The notes below the pieces were generated by a model. It was not told the DNA's origin, ran no database searches, and saw only the letters and a program-made list of their open reading frames with translations. Shown here piece after piece: positions 29,475 through 40,000 of a stretch of 64,000 nucleotides of DNA (positions within the stretch are counted from its first letter, which is position 1; the number at the start of each line of letters is the position of its first letter). This DNA comes from Flavobacterium pisciphilum (lineage in GTDB: Bacteria > Bacteroidota > Bacteroidia > Flavobacteriales > Flavobacteriaceae). The stretch is from positions 2,232,001 to 2,296,000 of the forward strand of contig NZ_JAJJMO010000001.1 in the NCBI RefSeq assembly GCF_020905345.1. Direction: 5' to 3'. A program made the position numbers and the translations under genes.

Positions 29475-30236
29475 TTATACTTTTATAGAGCTTTTCTCTT
29501 CAACAAAATCATAAACAACGTTTGTATTAGAGGTAAAGAAAGACTCATTTTGAACAATAATTTCCTCTGGTTCTGGCAAATTAATAAAATTCCCATTTTC
29601 ATCAAAATGCTTCATAAAGGCATCTTCTTCTGGATTAAAATCAGGATGCTGCCAATCATATAGAATAGGCTTTTGATATTCGGGTGTCTTATATTTTAAG
29701 GACATTAAAAAGCCTGTTATCAATCCTGCTAAATGCCCCTCCCAAGAAATCGAAGTATCTACTTCTGGAAAGACATACCAAATCATTCCACCATAAAGCA
29801 AAACAACTGATAAGGACAAAGCTACCAATCGATAGTATCGAGTTTGAATTCCTTTGAAGAAAATAAAACTTACCAAAACATATATCAAACCACTTGCTCC
29901 AATATGGTAATTAGGTCTTGCTATAATCCAAGTGATCAATCCCGAAAACAATATTCCGTAGAGAATTACAGCAACTGTCTGCTTCGGATAAAAGAACTGA
30001 AGTGCCGCCAACAGAACCAATAACGGTATTGAGTTATTATACAAATGACTGATATCGGCATGAATAAAAGGACTAAAAATTATTCCTTGCAATCCCGAAA
30101 AAGTTCTTGGGTAAATACCATTTTCATAAAAATCAAAATCATAACGAATTTGCAACCAATACACAATCCATAAAAATAGTACGGAAAATAATGGCAGTAC
30201 AATAACCGAATTGGTAAATTTAAAATGATTTTCCAC
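29475..30236 (-). CDS. Rhomboid-family intramembrane serine protease
   Basis: A 253-residue inner-membrane protein with six hydrophobic segments in the first 190 residues. The catalytic pair is visible: Ser115 in GASG and His168 in WEGHLAG. The HxxxN oxyanion motif (His64-Asn68, HLYNN) is also present. A soluble acidic tail of about 60 residues follows. Rhomboids cleave transmembrane segments of client proteins; the client is unknown. It is divergent from rarA with a 266-base intergenic region and convergent to the SusC/SusD unit. Confidence 0.88.
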   Translation of the reverse strand: MENHFKFTNSVIVLPLFSVLFLWIVYWLQIRYDFDFYENGIYPRTFSGLQGIIFSPFIHADISHLYNNSIPLLVLLAALQFFYPKQTVAVILYGILFSGLITWIIARPNYHIGASGLIYVLVSFIFFKGIQTRYYRLVALSLSVVLLYGGMIWYVFPEVDTSISWEGHLAGLITGFLMSLKYKTPEYQKPILYDWQHPDFNPEEDAFMKHFDENGNFINLPEPEEIIVQNESFFTSNTNVVYDFVEEKSSIKV

Positions 30237-30502
30237 TATTATTTATAATTATGATTAGCAACTAAATTTATGTCAAAAATTTATCCAAAATAAATATAAT
30301 GCTATTTTGTCAGATGCTAATACAACGATAAAGCAGTATTTTAGCTCACATTGTAACAATACCCTTTATTGCTTGCTTTTATAGTTAAAATAAAGATATA
30401 GTGAAAAGCTTGACATGAGTGTATCAAACTGATGAAGCAAACAGCTCCTAAAAAAAGCTAAATGTGGTAACAAATCAAAATTGAAAATAGTAATTTTACA
30501 AA

Positions 30503-31780
30503 ATGGAAGCACCATTAGCAGAACGCATAAGACCTCAGAAATTAGAAGACTACATTAGCCAGAGTCATTTGGTTGGCCCAAATGGTTCATTAACGCAACA
30601 AATAGCAAAAGGAATTATTCCATCATTACTGTTTTGGGGACCTCCTGGAACTGGAAAAACAACTTTGGCACAAATCATTGCACAAGAATCTAAACGTCCT
30701 TTTTATATATTAAGCGCTATCAATTCGGGTGTAAAAGACATTCGTGACGTTATAGAAAAAGCGAAGCAAAGCGGTGGTTTATTTACAGCCAAAAACCCTA
30801 TTCTGTTTATTGATGAGATTCATCGTTTTAGCAAATCACAGCAAGATTCTCTTTTGGCTGCCGTAGAAAAAGGTTGGATTACCCTTATTGGTGCTACAAC
30901 CGAAAATCCAAGTTTTGAAGTAATCCCTGCATTATTATCAAGATGCCAAGTCTATATCTTAAATGCTTTTACTAAAAACGATTTAGAATTATTATTACAT
31001 CGTGCCATGAAAACCGATGTTGTCTTAGCTTCTAAAAAAATTGATTTAAAAGAAACTGAAGCACTATTGAGGCTCTCTGGAGGTGACGGAAGGAAGTTAT
31101 TAAATATTTTTGAATTGGTCATAAACGCATCGCCAGACGACGAAATAACCATAACTAATGATCGTGTATTTGAGCTAGTGCAACAAAACACTGTTTTATA
31201 TGACAAAAGTGGTGAACAACATTATGATATTGTTTCGGCATTCATAAAGTCTATTCGTGGAAGTGATCCTAACGGTGCCGTATATTGGTTGGCTAGAATG
31301 ATAGAAGGTGGTGAAGATGTAAAATTTATTGCTAGAAGAATGCTTATTCTATCAAGTGAGGATATCGGAAATGCAAATCCTACTGCATTTATAATGGCCA
31401 ATAATACTTTTCAAGCCGTTACAACAATTGGTTATCCAGAAAGTAGAATAATATTAAGTCAATGTGCTATTTATCTAGCAACTTCTCCCAAAAGCAATGC
31501 CTCTTATATGGCTATTGGCAATGCACAACAACTAGTAAAACAAACTGGTGACTTACCTGTTCCTATACATTTGCGCAATGCTCCAACTAAATTAATGAAA
31601 GAACTGGGCTATGGAGATGATTATAAATATTCGCATGATTATGCAAATAACTTTGCCGAGCAGGAGTTTTTGCCCGATGCCTTATCTGAAACTGTATTAT
31701 ATAATCCCGGCAACAACTCTAGAGAGAATAGCAACCGGGAATTTTTAAAAAATCGTTGGAAAGATAAATACGGATATTAA
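30503..31780 (+). CDS. rarA: Replication-associated recombination ATPase RarA (MgsA)
   Basis: A 425-residue AAA+ ATPase related to clamp-loader subunits and acting at stalled replication forks. Walker [10 protein letters not shown] lies at residues 46-54, Walker [11 protein letters not shown] near 107-116 and sensor 1 [10 protein letters not shown] near 130. The C-terminal part has the RarA/MgsA tetramerisation region with [20 protein letters not shown] and [10 protein letters not shown]. The length is normal. It converges with the gene at 31797, with only 16 bases between the stops and no hairpin. Confidence 0.93.
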   Translation: MEAPLAERIRPQKLEDYISQSHLVGPNGSLTQQIAKGIIPSLLFWGPPGTGKTTLAQIIAQESKRPFYILSAINSGVKDIRDVIEKAKQSGGLFTAKNPILFIDEIHRFSKSQQDSLLAAVEKGWITLIGATTENPSFEVIPALLSRCQVYILNAFTKNDLELLLHRAMKTDVVLASKKIDLKETEALLRLSGGDGRKLLNIFELVINASPDDEITITNDRVFELVQQNTVLYDKSGEQHYDIVSAFIKSIRGSDPNGAVYWLARMIEGGEDVKFIARRMLILSSEDIGNANPTAFIMANNTFQAVTTIGYPESRIILSQCAIYLATSPKSNASYMAIGNAQQLVKQTGDLPVPIHLRNAPTKLMKELGYGDDYKYSHDYANNFAEQEFLPDALSETVLYNPGNNSRENSNREFLKNRWKDKYGY

Positions 31781-31796
31781 GTCCGCATGAATCAAA

Positions 31797-32543
31797 TTAA
31801 AACTTAACGACTACTTTTTCTGAAACTAATTTATCATTTTGGTAGTATTCAAAATACCATTCGTTGTCTTTTGCATTTAAAGATCCCTGAATATCTCCTT
31901 TTATAGCTATAAATGAATCAGGACGAGAAGTTTTCATCAATTTCATAACTACTTTCGGAGTTTTATCAATTAACTGATAACCTGTTTCTGTAGGCTGTGC
32001 ATACAATAAATTAGGATCATTATTATTCACAACTGCCTTCACAACAGCTTCTGAAGTTACTGCAACAGGTGTTACAGCCGCTACAACAGCTGATGATTGG
32101 TTATTTTTAACTGTTGCTACTTTACCATTGTATTTATAATTCAAAGCGTTAATAGACACAAAAGCTTGATTTAAAGCTTCAGAATATGCTAGATCATATT
32201 CTTTTGTTTTACTTTTTCCTATTCCCGATGTAAAAACTATTTTACCATAACAGTCTTTAAATGTTACGTACAGTTTTGTTACTAAAAACGCATTGTCTTT
32301 TACTACATCTACATACAACAAATCACATCTATTATAATCTTGTGTAACAGTTTCATTCACATAAAAAGCCTCAAAACCGGCCTTATTTAAATTGAACTTC
32401 GTAAGCGTAGCTAATCTGTATTGATTATCTGTTTTCATGAAATCATATTTCAATGGAACAACAACCGCTTTGTAATCGTTTACAGATTGTGAGAAACCAT
32501 AGCTTGAAATGAATATAAGCAATAATAAGATTCTTGTTTTCAT
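31797..32543 (-). CDS. Secreted protein of unknown function
   Basis: 248 residues with a signal peptide (MKTRILLLLIFISSYGFSQ), so periplasmic or surface exposed. Residues 20-140 form a mixed alpha/beta region with several aromatic residues and an internal Cys pair (CDLLYVD, KDCYGK), followed by an Ala/Val-rich linker near 145-170 and a short C-terminal beta-rich part ending EKVVVKF. No known domain is recognised. It starts 4 bases downstream of the nucleotidase stop and may be cotranscribed with it. Confidence 0.7.
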   Translation of the reverse strand: MKTRILLLLIFISSYGFSQSVNDYKAVVVPLKYDFMKTDNQYRLATLTKFNLNKAGFEAFYVNETVTQDYNRCDLLYVDVVKDNAFLVTKLYVTFKDCYGKIVFTSGIGKSKTKEYDLAYSEALNQAFVSINALNYKYNGKVATVKNNQSSAVVAAVTPVAVTSEAVVKAVVNNNDPNLLYAQPTETGYQLIDKTPKVVMKLMKTSRPDSFIAIKGDIQGSLNAKDNEWYFEYYQNDKLVSEKVVVKF

Positions 32544-32547
32544 AGTT

Positions 32548-33240
32548 TTATAAGTATTTTTTAAGTTCTAATAAATGATTAATTTGTTTTATATTTTGTT
32601 GTGCTTCTATTTTTTTCTCATTAAAGAAAATTGCATCTAGCCCAGCGTTCAAAGCTCCTTGTACATCTGCATCTAGGCAATCTCCAATCATAATACTATT
32701 TTCTTTTTTAGAATTAGCAGCGTTTAAAGCATATTCAAAAATAACAGGATTAGGTTTCTTTACTCCTGCCATCTCAGAATTTGTTACTGTTTGAAAATAC
32801 GCTCCTATATTTGAGTTTGTTATTTTTCTATATTGAACATCTGCAAACCCATTAGTAATGATGTGCAATCTGTATTTATCTTTTAGATATTCTAAAATTT
32901 CAATCGCCCCATCAAAAAGATAATTATTATCCGGTAGCAGTCTAATATATTCATCTGCCATTTCATCAATTAACGCATCTGAAACCACATAACTTAAAGC
33001 ATCAAAAGTGTGCTTCAATCTATTATAACGCAGTTCTACATGCGAAATTTTATCGTTTTGATATAATTTCCAACATGCTTGATTTATCGGAATATACTTT
33101 TCTATAAAGGTATCAATTCCTACGGTTGGATGACTCTCATTTAATATCGTTTCAAATGCTAATTCTGAATTTTTATCAAAATCCCAAAGCGTATGATCTA
33201 AATCAAAAAAAATGTCAGTAATCATGGTAATGTTTTTCAT
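32548..33240 (-). CDS. HAD-family nucleotidase, YjjG type
   Basis: A 230-residue HAD phosphatase. Motif I FDLDHTLWDF has the catalytic Asp13/Asp15, motif II is IITNG near residue 127, and motif III/IV are KPNPVIFEYAL and MIGDCLDADVQGALNAG. YjjG-type enzymes dephosphorylate non-canonical or surplus pyrimidine nucleotides. The start at 33240 (MKNITMIT) or at 33225 (MITDIFFD) are both possible; the second removes five residues. It directly follows radC, with 2 bases between them. Confidence 0.8.
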   Translation of the reverse strand: MKNITMITDIFFDLDHTLWDFDKNSELAFETILNESHPTVGIDTFIEKYIPINQACWKLYQNDKISHVELRYNRLKHTFDALSYVVSDALIDEMADEYIRLLPDNNYLFDGAIEILEYLKDKYRLHIITNGFADVQYRKITNSNIGAYFQTVTNSEMAGVKKPNPVIFEYALNAANSKKENSIMIGDCLDADVQGALNAGLDAIFFNEKKIEAQQNIKQINHLLELKKYL

Positions 33241-33242
33241 TC

Positions 33243-33935
33243 TTAAAAAATTCCTTCATCTACAAAACTATAATATTTTGTCTCAGTAATAATCAAATGA
33301 TCTAAAACTTTAACATCTAAACTATCACCAGCCAATTTTATTTTTTTGGTAATCTGTTTATCGGCTTCACTTGGCATCAAAACTCCTGAAGGATGATTAT
33401 GACACAAAATCAAGCCAGTTGCCCCACTCTCTAGTGCTAATTTAAAAACCAAACGCACATCTACAATAGTACCAGAAATTCCTCCTTTACTTAGTTGAGA
33501 CTTTGAAATAATTTTATTCGAATTATTTAAAAACACAACCCAAAATTCTTCATGTGGCAGCTCGCCAAGGATAGGTTGCATGATTTCAAAAACTTTTTTA
33601 CTAGATGTAATCTTAGTTAATTCTACAACATCTTCGGCTCGCCTACGTCTTCCAAGTTCCGTTGCTGCAATTATCGAAATAGCTTTCGCTCCACCTATAC
33701 CTTTAAAAGTAGTTAATTGTGCAATAGACAATTTACCTAACGAATTCAAATTATTATCAACACTAGATAAGACTCTTTTACTTAAATCAACTGCCGATTC
33801 ATTTCTACTCCCTGAGCCAATCAAGATAGCAATTAATTCTGCATCGCTCAAAGTATCTTTACCTTTAAGCATCAATTTTTCACGGGGTTTATCATCATCG
33901 GACCAATCTGTAATAGGGAGATATGTTAATTCCAT
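33243..33935 (-). CDS. radC: RadC-family JAB-domain protein
   Basis: A 230-residue protein with an N-terminal helix-hairpin-helix region (residues about 25-100, TFKGIGGAKAISIIAATELGRR) and a C-terminal JAB/MPN metalloprotease-like domain. The JAMM ligands are intact: His179, His181 (CHNHPSG) and Asp192. Despite the historical name, a repair role is not established. It heads a unit with the downstream nucleotidase. The length is full, so this is the chromosomal form rather than a short mobile-element one. Confidence 0.9.
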   Translation of the reverse strand: MELTYLPITDWSDDDKPREKLMLKGKDTLSDAELIAILIGSGSRNESAVDLSKRVLSSVDNNLNSLGKLSIAQLTTFKGIGGAKAISIIAATELGRRRRAEDVVELTKITSSKKVFEIMQPILGELPHEEFWVVFLNNSNKIISKSQLSKGGISGTIVDVRLVFKLALESGATGLILCHNHPSGVLMPSEADKQITKKIKLAGDSLDVKVLDHLIITETKYYSFVDEGIF

Positions 33936-34049
33936 AAATACGTATCAAAAGTTTTTATTAAAAATATAAGATCAGGATTCATGTTAGTTCTTTTCATAAC
34001 TTCACTCTTAGCGTCCATACAAAATATCTTATTTGGCTAATCTACATAA

Positions 34050-34196
34050 AAAATAAGAAAATTCGGTCAAATAAATTTAAAGAAAAAAGATGAAATATAT
34101 CTCAATACTATTGATTGCAATGTCGGCGGAGGTCAAGTTCTAGAAGATTGTTTGTTTGAATATAAAATTGTTGGTCATTATAAATATATAAAATAA
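34050..34196 (+). pseudogene. Coding-like remnant without a start codon
   Basis: In the 300-base gap between radC and the membrane protein, the plus strand has a 48-codon open frame with no start, ending at TAA 34194-34196. It reads KKKDEIYLNTIDCN, then GGGQVLEDCLFEYKIVGHYKYIK (given in two pieces), which looks like the C-terminus of a real protein. The hairpin at 34200 follows directly, as after a genuine gene. No family was recognised. Confidence 0.35.
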
Positions 34197-34199
34197 AAA

Positions 34200-34226
34200 A
34201 GCCAACTAGTATAATACTAATTGGCT
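34200..34226. terminator. Hairpin terminator, probably bidirectional
   Basis: A 12-bp stem with one mismatch, 34200-34211 with 34215-34226 (AGCCAACTAGTA arm), and a 3-base loop. It is preceded by an A-run and lies 10 bases beyond the stop of the membrane-protein gene on the minus strand. Confidence 0.6.
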
Positions 34227-34235
34227 AATTGTCAT

Positions 34236-34856
34236 TTATTCTATTTTGTAATCAATAATTTTATAATAGTTCCAAAATCCTTCTTTACATTTAAAAATAA
34301 TTTTTCTTTTTTCACGCGAAGTTTTTACTTCATTAACTCTAACATCAAATCCTTTTATTTTATTTTCATCATCAAAATAATATACTGTCGAAAATAAATT
34401 AACTCCTCTTCCTCTATTATTTCTATAAGTTGACTCAATCGAATAAGTTTTACTTATTTCAGGCTTGTTGTTAATTGAAAAATCCATTCCAATTTTGAAT
34501 ATTGCATTAGCAAGAGTTACTGAAGAAATATAGGCAAAAAATACCCCTATTAACAATAAAAACACCGATGACAAAATAATATCTTTCAGTCCACTTGGTT
34601 TAGTATTTTGCAAATCTTTAATGAAAATTTTGTTAGTCTTCCAATAAAGAAAAACACCTAATCCAATAGGAATTATAACAAATATCAATTTGTAATTAAA
34701 ATCTAATCCCAGAAATTGATCATGCCAAAAAACCCCATTTAAAATACTAACAATCATAAAGAAAACAAAAACTTTAGCTGAATATTCCTGTTCTCTATTT
34801 AATATATATTTTTCTTTTCTTTTTCTTTCTTTATTCTGGAATTGTCTTTTATCCAT
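34236..34856 (-). CDS. Small integral membrane protein of unknown function
   Basis: A 206-residue protein starting with a very basic cytoplasmic segment (MDKRQFQNKERKRKEKY). It then has about three hydrophobic helices near residues 28-45, 57-75 and 95-118, and a C-terminal soluble part of about 85 residues rich in Lys, Asn and Tyr. No recognised family. The start lies only 2 bases after the mpl stop, so the gene is probably read with mpl. Confidence 0.6.
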   Translation of the reverse strand: MDKRQFQNKERKRKEKYILNREQEYSAKVFVFFMIVSILNGVFWHDQFLGLDFNYKLIFVIIPIGLGVFLYWKTNKIFIKDLQNTKPSGLKDIILSSVFLLLIGVFFAYISSVTLANAIFKIGMDFSINNKPEISKTYSIESTYRNNRGRGVNLFSTVYYFDDENKIKGFDVRVNEVKTSREKRKIIFKCKEGFWNYYKIIDYKIE

Positions 34857-34858
34857 TT

Positions 34859-36214
34859 TTATTCAATCAAACTCTTCACTTCATCAAAGTTCAATCCTCC
34901 GTAATTTCCAGAACTCATTAATAACAATGCTGTGTTTTCTAAATTTAAATTGAATAAATACTCTTTAAAATCATTTGGATTCGTGTAAATAATCAAATCT
35001 TTGCGATTGAAAGCTGTAGCAATTTGTTCGTAGGTGACTTCTTCTAGTTGCTTAATTTTTACAGCATCTGGCGAATAGAAAACAACTGCAACATCAGCAT
35101 ATTCTAATGCTCCTTCATATTCTTTCAGAAATGCAGCATTTAGACTACTATAGGTATGCAATTCTAAACAAGCAACTAAAGTGCGGTTAGGATATTGCTC
35201 TTTTACAGCTTTTGTCGTTGCAGCTACTTTACTAGGAGAATGTGCAAAATCTTTATAAGCTACTTTTCCTTTTCCTTCTGCAATTTTCTCAAGTCGTTTT
35301 GAAGCTCCTTTAAAACTAGCAATCGCTTCATAAAAATCAGCCTCGTCTACCCCCATATTCTGACAAATCCATTTTGCCCCAGCAAGATTGTTCAAGTTAT
35401 GTGCTCCAAAAACTTCAATCGGCATGTTCCCTTCTGGAGTTTCTAATAGTGTTACTCCATCACTTACTGTATAATTTGGCGTATGATAAGCCAATTTTCG
35501 AATTGGATTTGTCGCAGCTTCTGCCACACGTTTTACTTCTGGGTCGTTTTCATTGTAAACCAATATACCTCCATTTGTAATTTTTTCGATAAAAACTTCA
35601 AACTGTTCTACATAATTTTCATAAGTAGGAAAAACATTAATATGATCCCAAGCTATCCCTGAGATTAAAGCAATGTTAGGTTGATATAAATGAAACTTTG
35701 GTCTTCTATCTATAGGTGAAGATAAATATTCATCTCCTTCTAGCACCATAAAATCATTCTCTTCTGTAAGGTGTACCATAGTATCAAATCCCTCTAATTG
35801 GGCTCCAACCATATAGTCAACTTCAATATTGTGATAATGCATTACATGCAAAATCATCGAAGTAATTGTCGTTTTCCCGTGAGAACCTCCAATAACAACT
35901 CTAGTTTTATTTTTTGATTGTTCGTATAAAAACTCTGGATAAGAATAGATTTTCAATCCTAATTCTTGGGCTTTTAACAATTCTGGATTATCTGCCTTTG
36001 CATGCATCCCCAAAATCACCGCTTCAATATCTGAAGTAATTTTTTCTGGAAACCAACCCATTTCTAAAGGCAATATTCCTTTTTTCTCTAATCTTGATTT
36101 CGAAGGTTCAAAAATAGCATCATCACTTCCTGTAACTTGGTATCCTTTATTATGCAATGCTAGTGCTAGATTGTGCATGGCGCTCCCGCCTATGGCTATA
36201 AAATGTGTTTTCAT
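34859..36214 (-). CDS. mpl: UDP-N-acetylmuramate:L-alanyl-gamma-D-glutamyl-meso-diaminopimelate ligase (Mpl)
   Basis: A 451-residue Mur-ligase-family enzyme that attaches recycled murein tripeptide to UDP-MurNAc. The frame is open to 36310, but the family start MKTHFIAIGGSAMHNLAL is at 36214, and the longer form would begin with an odd Arg-rich run. The ATP site GGSHGKTTITSMI lies near residues 105-117, with the Mur ligase middle and C-terminal domains following (FAHSPSK, ELHTYSSLN). The MHNLA start, rather than the MSGLA of MurC, separates Mpl from MurC. It sits downstream of a TPR protein (40 bases). Confidence 0.88.
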   Translation of the reverse strand: MKTHFIAIGGSAMHNLALALHNKGYQVTGSDDAIFEPSKSRLEKKGILPLEMGWFPEKITSDIEAVILGMHAKADNPELLKAQELGLKIYSYPEFLYEQSKNKTRVVIGGSHGKTTITSMILHVMHYHNIEVDYMVGAQLEGFDTMVHLTEENDFMVLEGDEYLSSPIDRRPKFHLYQPNIALISGIAWDHINVFPTYENYVEQFEVFIEKITNGGILVYNENDPEVKRVAEAATNPIRKLAYHTPNYTVSDGVTLLETPEGNMPIEVFGAHNLNNLAGAKWICQNMGVDEADFYEAIASFKGASKRLEKIAEGKGKVAYKDFAHSPSKVAATTKAVKEQYPNRTLVACLELHTYSSLNAAFLKEYEGALEYADVAVVFYSPDAVKIKQLEEVTYEQIATAFNRKDLIIYTNPNDFKEYLFNLNLENTALLLMSSGNYGGLNFDEVKSLIE

Positions 36215-36254
36215 TTTAGTTTGCTCGGTTATTCGTTTATTTGTATTGATTAAA

Positions 36255-36950
36255 TCAATTTTGGTTCTTTTTATACTCATCCAAAACTGCCTTCGCCTTC
36301 GTCGGTTCATTCATTTTTTTCTGGTACAAGTTAGCAAGCATTTGATAACTCACTTTAGATTTACTTACTATAATTGCATGTTTGTATTGTCTTTCTGCAT
36401 CAGAGTATCTTTTAAAATACTCGTCAATATGCCCTCGGGACAAATATCCGTCTATTGGTGATAAATTCAACAATTCATTTGAATATTTTATGGCCTTGCT
36501 CTGACTACCACCAGCAATACCTGGTAGTTGTAAATTTAATTCTATAAGAGCCCATCGTGCTTCTATATGTTTTGGATTGAGTACAATTGCTTGTTCAAAA
36601 GAACCTCTTACTTCATCAATCATTCCAAAGGCTTTGAACTTACTCACTTGTAAAGCTTTCATTCCTAAAGCTGCTCCATATTTATAAAAATAATTAGCTC
36701 CTGACGGCTTTAATTGCTTTAACTTTTCATAATAGCCAACGGCATCATCCCACTTTTTATTATGAGTGGCAATATCTCCTAAATATTCAATCGTTTTTAA
36801 ATCTGAAGGAGTTTCTTTTAAAACCGTTTTAAAAAGGATTTCAGCTTTATCAAAATTCTGAGTATCAAATAATTTTTGAGCCTTCTCAAAACTAGTTTGC
36901 GACCAGAATAAGGTCGGAAATAAAAGAAAGACAATTATTATTTGTTTCAT
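36255..36950 (-). CDS. Exported TPR-repeat protein
   Basis: A 231-residue protein with a signal peptide (MKQIIIVFLLFPTLFWSQ) and about five tetratricopeptide-like helix pairs, for example FEKAQKLFDTQNFDKAEILF, IEARWALIELNLQLPG and YSDAERQYKHAIIVSKSKV. TPRs scaffold protein contacts, so this is probably a periplasmic adaptor. It is divergent from the macroglobulin gene (121 bases between the starts). The partner is unknown. Confidence 0.75.
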   Translation of the reverse strand: MKQIIIVFLLFPTLFWSQTSFEKAQKLFDTQNFDKAEILFKTVLKETPSDLKTIEYLGDIATHNKKWDDAVGYYEKLKQLKPSGANYFYKYGAALGMKALQVSKFKAFGMIDEVRGSFEQAIVLNPKHIEARWALIELNLQLPGIAGGSQSKAIKYSNELLNLSPIDGYLSRGHIDEYFKRYSDAERQYKHAIIVSKSKVSYQMLANLYQKKMNEPTKAKAVLDEYKKNQN

Positions 36951-37071
36951 TCTTCAAAAATAGTGGAAATATAAAATGTATCATTTCTTTTTAAGTATAA
37001 ATTAGTAATTTGTACGGAAATTATCTTTCAATACTACATCAATCATTTAAAATAATACTAAACCTCCTTTT

Positions 37072-40000
37072 ATGAAGAATATCTATTTTGTCTTATTTCT
37101 AATTTCGACTTCTATATTTGGACAGCAAAATGACAAAAAATGGGATAAAGTTATTAGAAACGAAAGTCTCGGCAAAATAAAGACCGCTAATGAAATTGTT
37201 TCAAAAATTCACAAAAAGGCTGTTGCTACTAAAGACGAAGTACAAATTATAAAATGCTTTTTTTTTCAATCTAAGTATCTGCAAATCGTTGATGAAAATG
37301 CTCAGTCAAAGATTCTAAACAACTTAAAATTTGAAATTAATCGAGCATCAATCCCAACAAAAGCAATTCTTAATTTAGTTTATGCTAAATGTTTGGATGA
37401 TTATTATGATAACAATTATCCGTATACAGTTGTAGATACTGTAGTCGAAGCAGCTGCGTCAGTAGTTACACCGCTAGATACTATAGCAGTAAATGATACA
37501 CCTGAATTAATTAATTCAAATATCATTTTTACTTCTGAAAAAGAAATCATTGCATTTTATGAAAAAACTCTAGAAAATGAAGCAATTCTAAAAATTACTC
37601 CTTTAAAAAATTATCAAGCTATTTTTAATTTTTTGACTTTAAAAAAACTAGAAACAGAAAACCTATACGATTATCTACTTAAAGAAAATATCTCATTTTT
37701 TACTCAAAAAATGAACCTTTGGGAAATTGAAAAGGATGAAATTAGCAAATACAAAAAAGAACTTTTAGGAAATTCAGAAGCTTTTTTAAAACTTGATTTA
37801 AACTTTATAAAAGATGAAGAAATCAGAAAAATTATCTCTTTATATCAGAAACTAGAATTAAACACCCCATCTCTAGAAAATCAATTTGACCGCATTGTGT
37901 ATTTCAGTGATTTCTTGCCAGAATCTGACGATGATATATTAAGTTCATTAAATAAACTTAAACAACGTTCCGACGACATAATTCTTATTCAAAAAATTTC
38001 ATTAAAAAAAGGTGAAATTCTAATTCGTCAAGCCTCAAAAGAATTACATCCAGATAACAACATACAAGCGATAAAAATATTTGACGAGATAATAAAAATC
38101 AATAACCAAACTAATACGGCAGAAGAAGCTTTGCATCTAAAACAAACCGTTTCTTTGAAATCACTAACTATTGAACTTCAGAAATATAGTTACAAAAATG
38201 AGAATACTAGGGCTTTTATTACTTATAAAAACATTGATAATTTAAATGTGTCCTTTTATAAAATAGATCAAAAAAAACTAGAAGAACTTACCGATCCAAA
38301 TTTACAACAAGATAGTTTAGCTAATTCAATCATAAAAAAACAAAATAAAATTGTATCAAAGAACTATCAACTTCAAAATAAACATGATTATTTTGAATAC
38401 ACAACCGAAGTACTTTTACCAAAATTAGAAATAGGAAATTATTTAGTCCATTTTGAGAGTGACTCTGATTTAAAAGATAAGAAAGCTTTTGCATTTGAAA
38501 CCATAACAGTTTCAAATCTTAGTATTCTGGCAAATCAAGAAAACGATAAAGAAACTTTTCAGGTTTTTGATAGAAAAACCGGTAAACCTCTAAAAGATGT
38601 CACTATAAAATCCTCTCGTTATACCATTAAAACGGACTCTGCCGGATTAGCTTTTTATAGTGGAGCAAATAGCAACAATTATAACGAGAACATTGAATTT
38701 TCATTAGACAATGACACTATTATTCCTTATAAAAATTACATCCACTATATACAACAATACTCTGAAAACAGAGATAATAACCTCAAAGGTAAAGTTGAGT
38801 TTTACTTAGACAGAGCTATTTATCGCCCAGGGCAAATTGCTTATTATAAAGGAATCGCAATTAAAAAACAAGACGACAAAATAAGTGTAGTAGCTAATAC
38901 TTCCTTCAATATCATTATTAAAGATTCTAATTATCAAACTTATAAAGAATTTCAAATAACGACTAATGAATTTGGTTCATTTTCCGGAGAATTTACTGTA
39001 CCTAAAAATGGTTTAACAGGTAATTTTAATATTTATGCTGGTAAACCTGAAGATTATACGAAAAGTGACATTTATTTCAAAAACAAACCGAATGCTACAT
39101 TTTGGGACAATGTAAAATTCGAAAATTCAAGAGCCAATTTTAGTGTTGAAGAATACAAACGCCCAAAATTTAAAGTAGATTTCGAACCTAAGAAAGAAAG
39201 CTTTCAAGTCAATCAGTCCATCAAAATAAATGGAAATGCCAAGGCATTTGCTGGAAGTACCATTTCTGACGCAAAAGTAACCTATACTGTTAATCGACTC
39301 ACAAGTTATTTTAGAAATTATCATGAACAAGAACAAAACGAAACTATCACTAGCGGTGAAACTAAAACTGATGCTTCGGGAAAATTTATAATTGAATTTA
39401 TTGCACAGCCTTCTAAAAATGTAATAAAAGAACAACTACCTATTTTTGATTACAAAATAACTGCTAATGTTACAGATATTAATGGAGAGACACATACATC
39501 TGAAACAACTGTTAAAGTAGGTTATCATGATTTAATAATTGATGCAATTATTGCTAGTCAAATTGAAACAAAAAATAAAAACAAAATTACACTTACAAGC
39601 ACAAACTTAAATGGAGAGTTTTTAGCCGCTAAAGGAGAAATTAAAATATACTTCGTAAGTCCGCTTTTAAACAAATTCAAAACAGCAGTTTGGCCAAAAC
39701 CAGAAATTGAGACCATTTCAACATTAGATTTTGAAAAGTTATTCCCTTTTGAAATCCGCGAAATTAAGACAACCAACAAACCAAATGAAGCTCTACTATT
39801 TTCAAAAAAAATAGATACACAAAAAGACAAAGAAGTAGCACTTGATTTTATTTCAAATTACAAATCAGGAAACTACAAAATTATTTTTTCTGCTAAGGAT
39901 ACTTTTAATAATCCAATAGAATCTATTTCAACTTTTGAAATCAAACAAAGCAAAGACAAATTCAATCCGAGTAAATTATTTACGACTGAACAAATTAATA

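Noticed and set aside
36215..36310. Upstream extension of mpl with an Arg-rich start
   Set aside because: It overlaps the end of the TPR gene and does not match the Mpl family; MKTHFIAIGG at 36214 fits.
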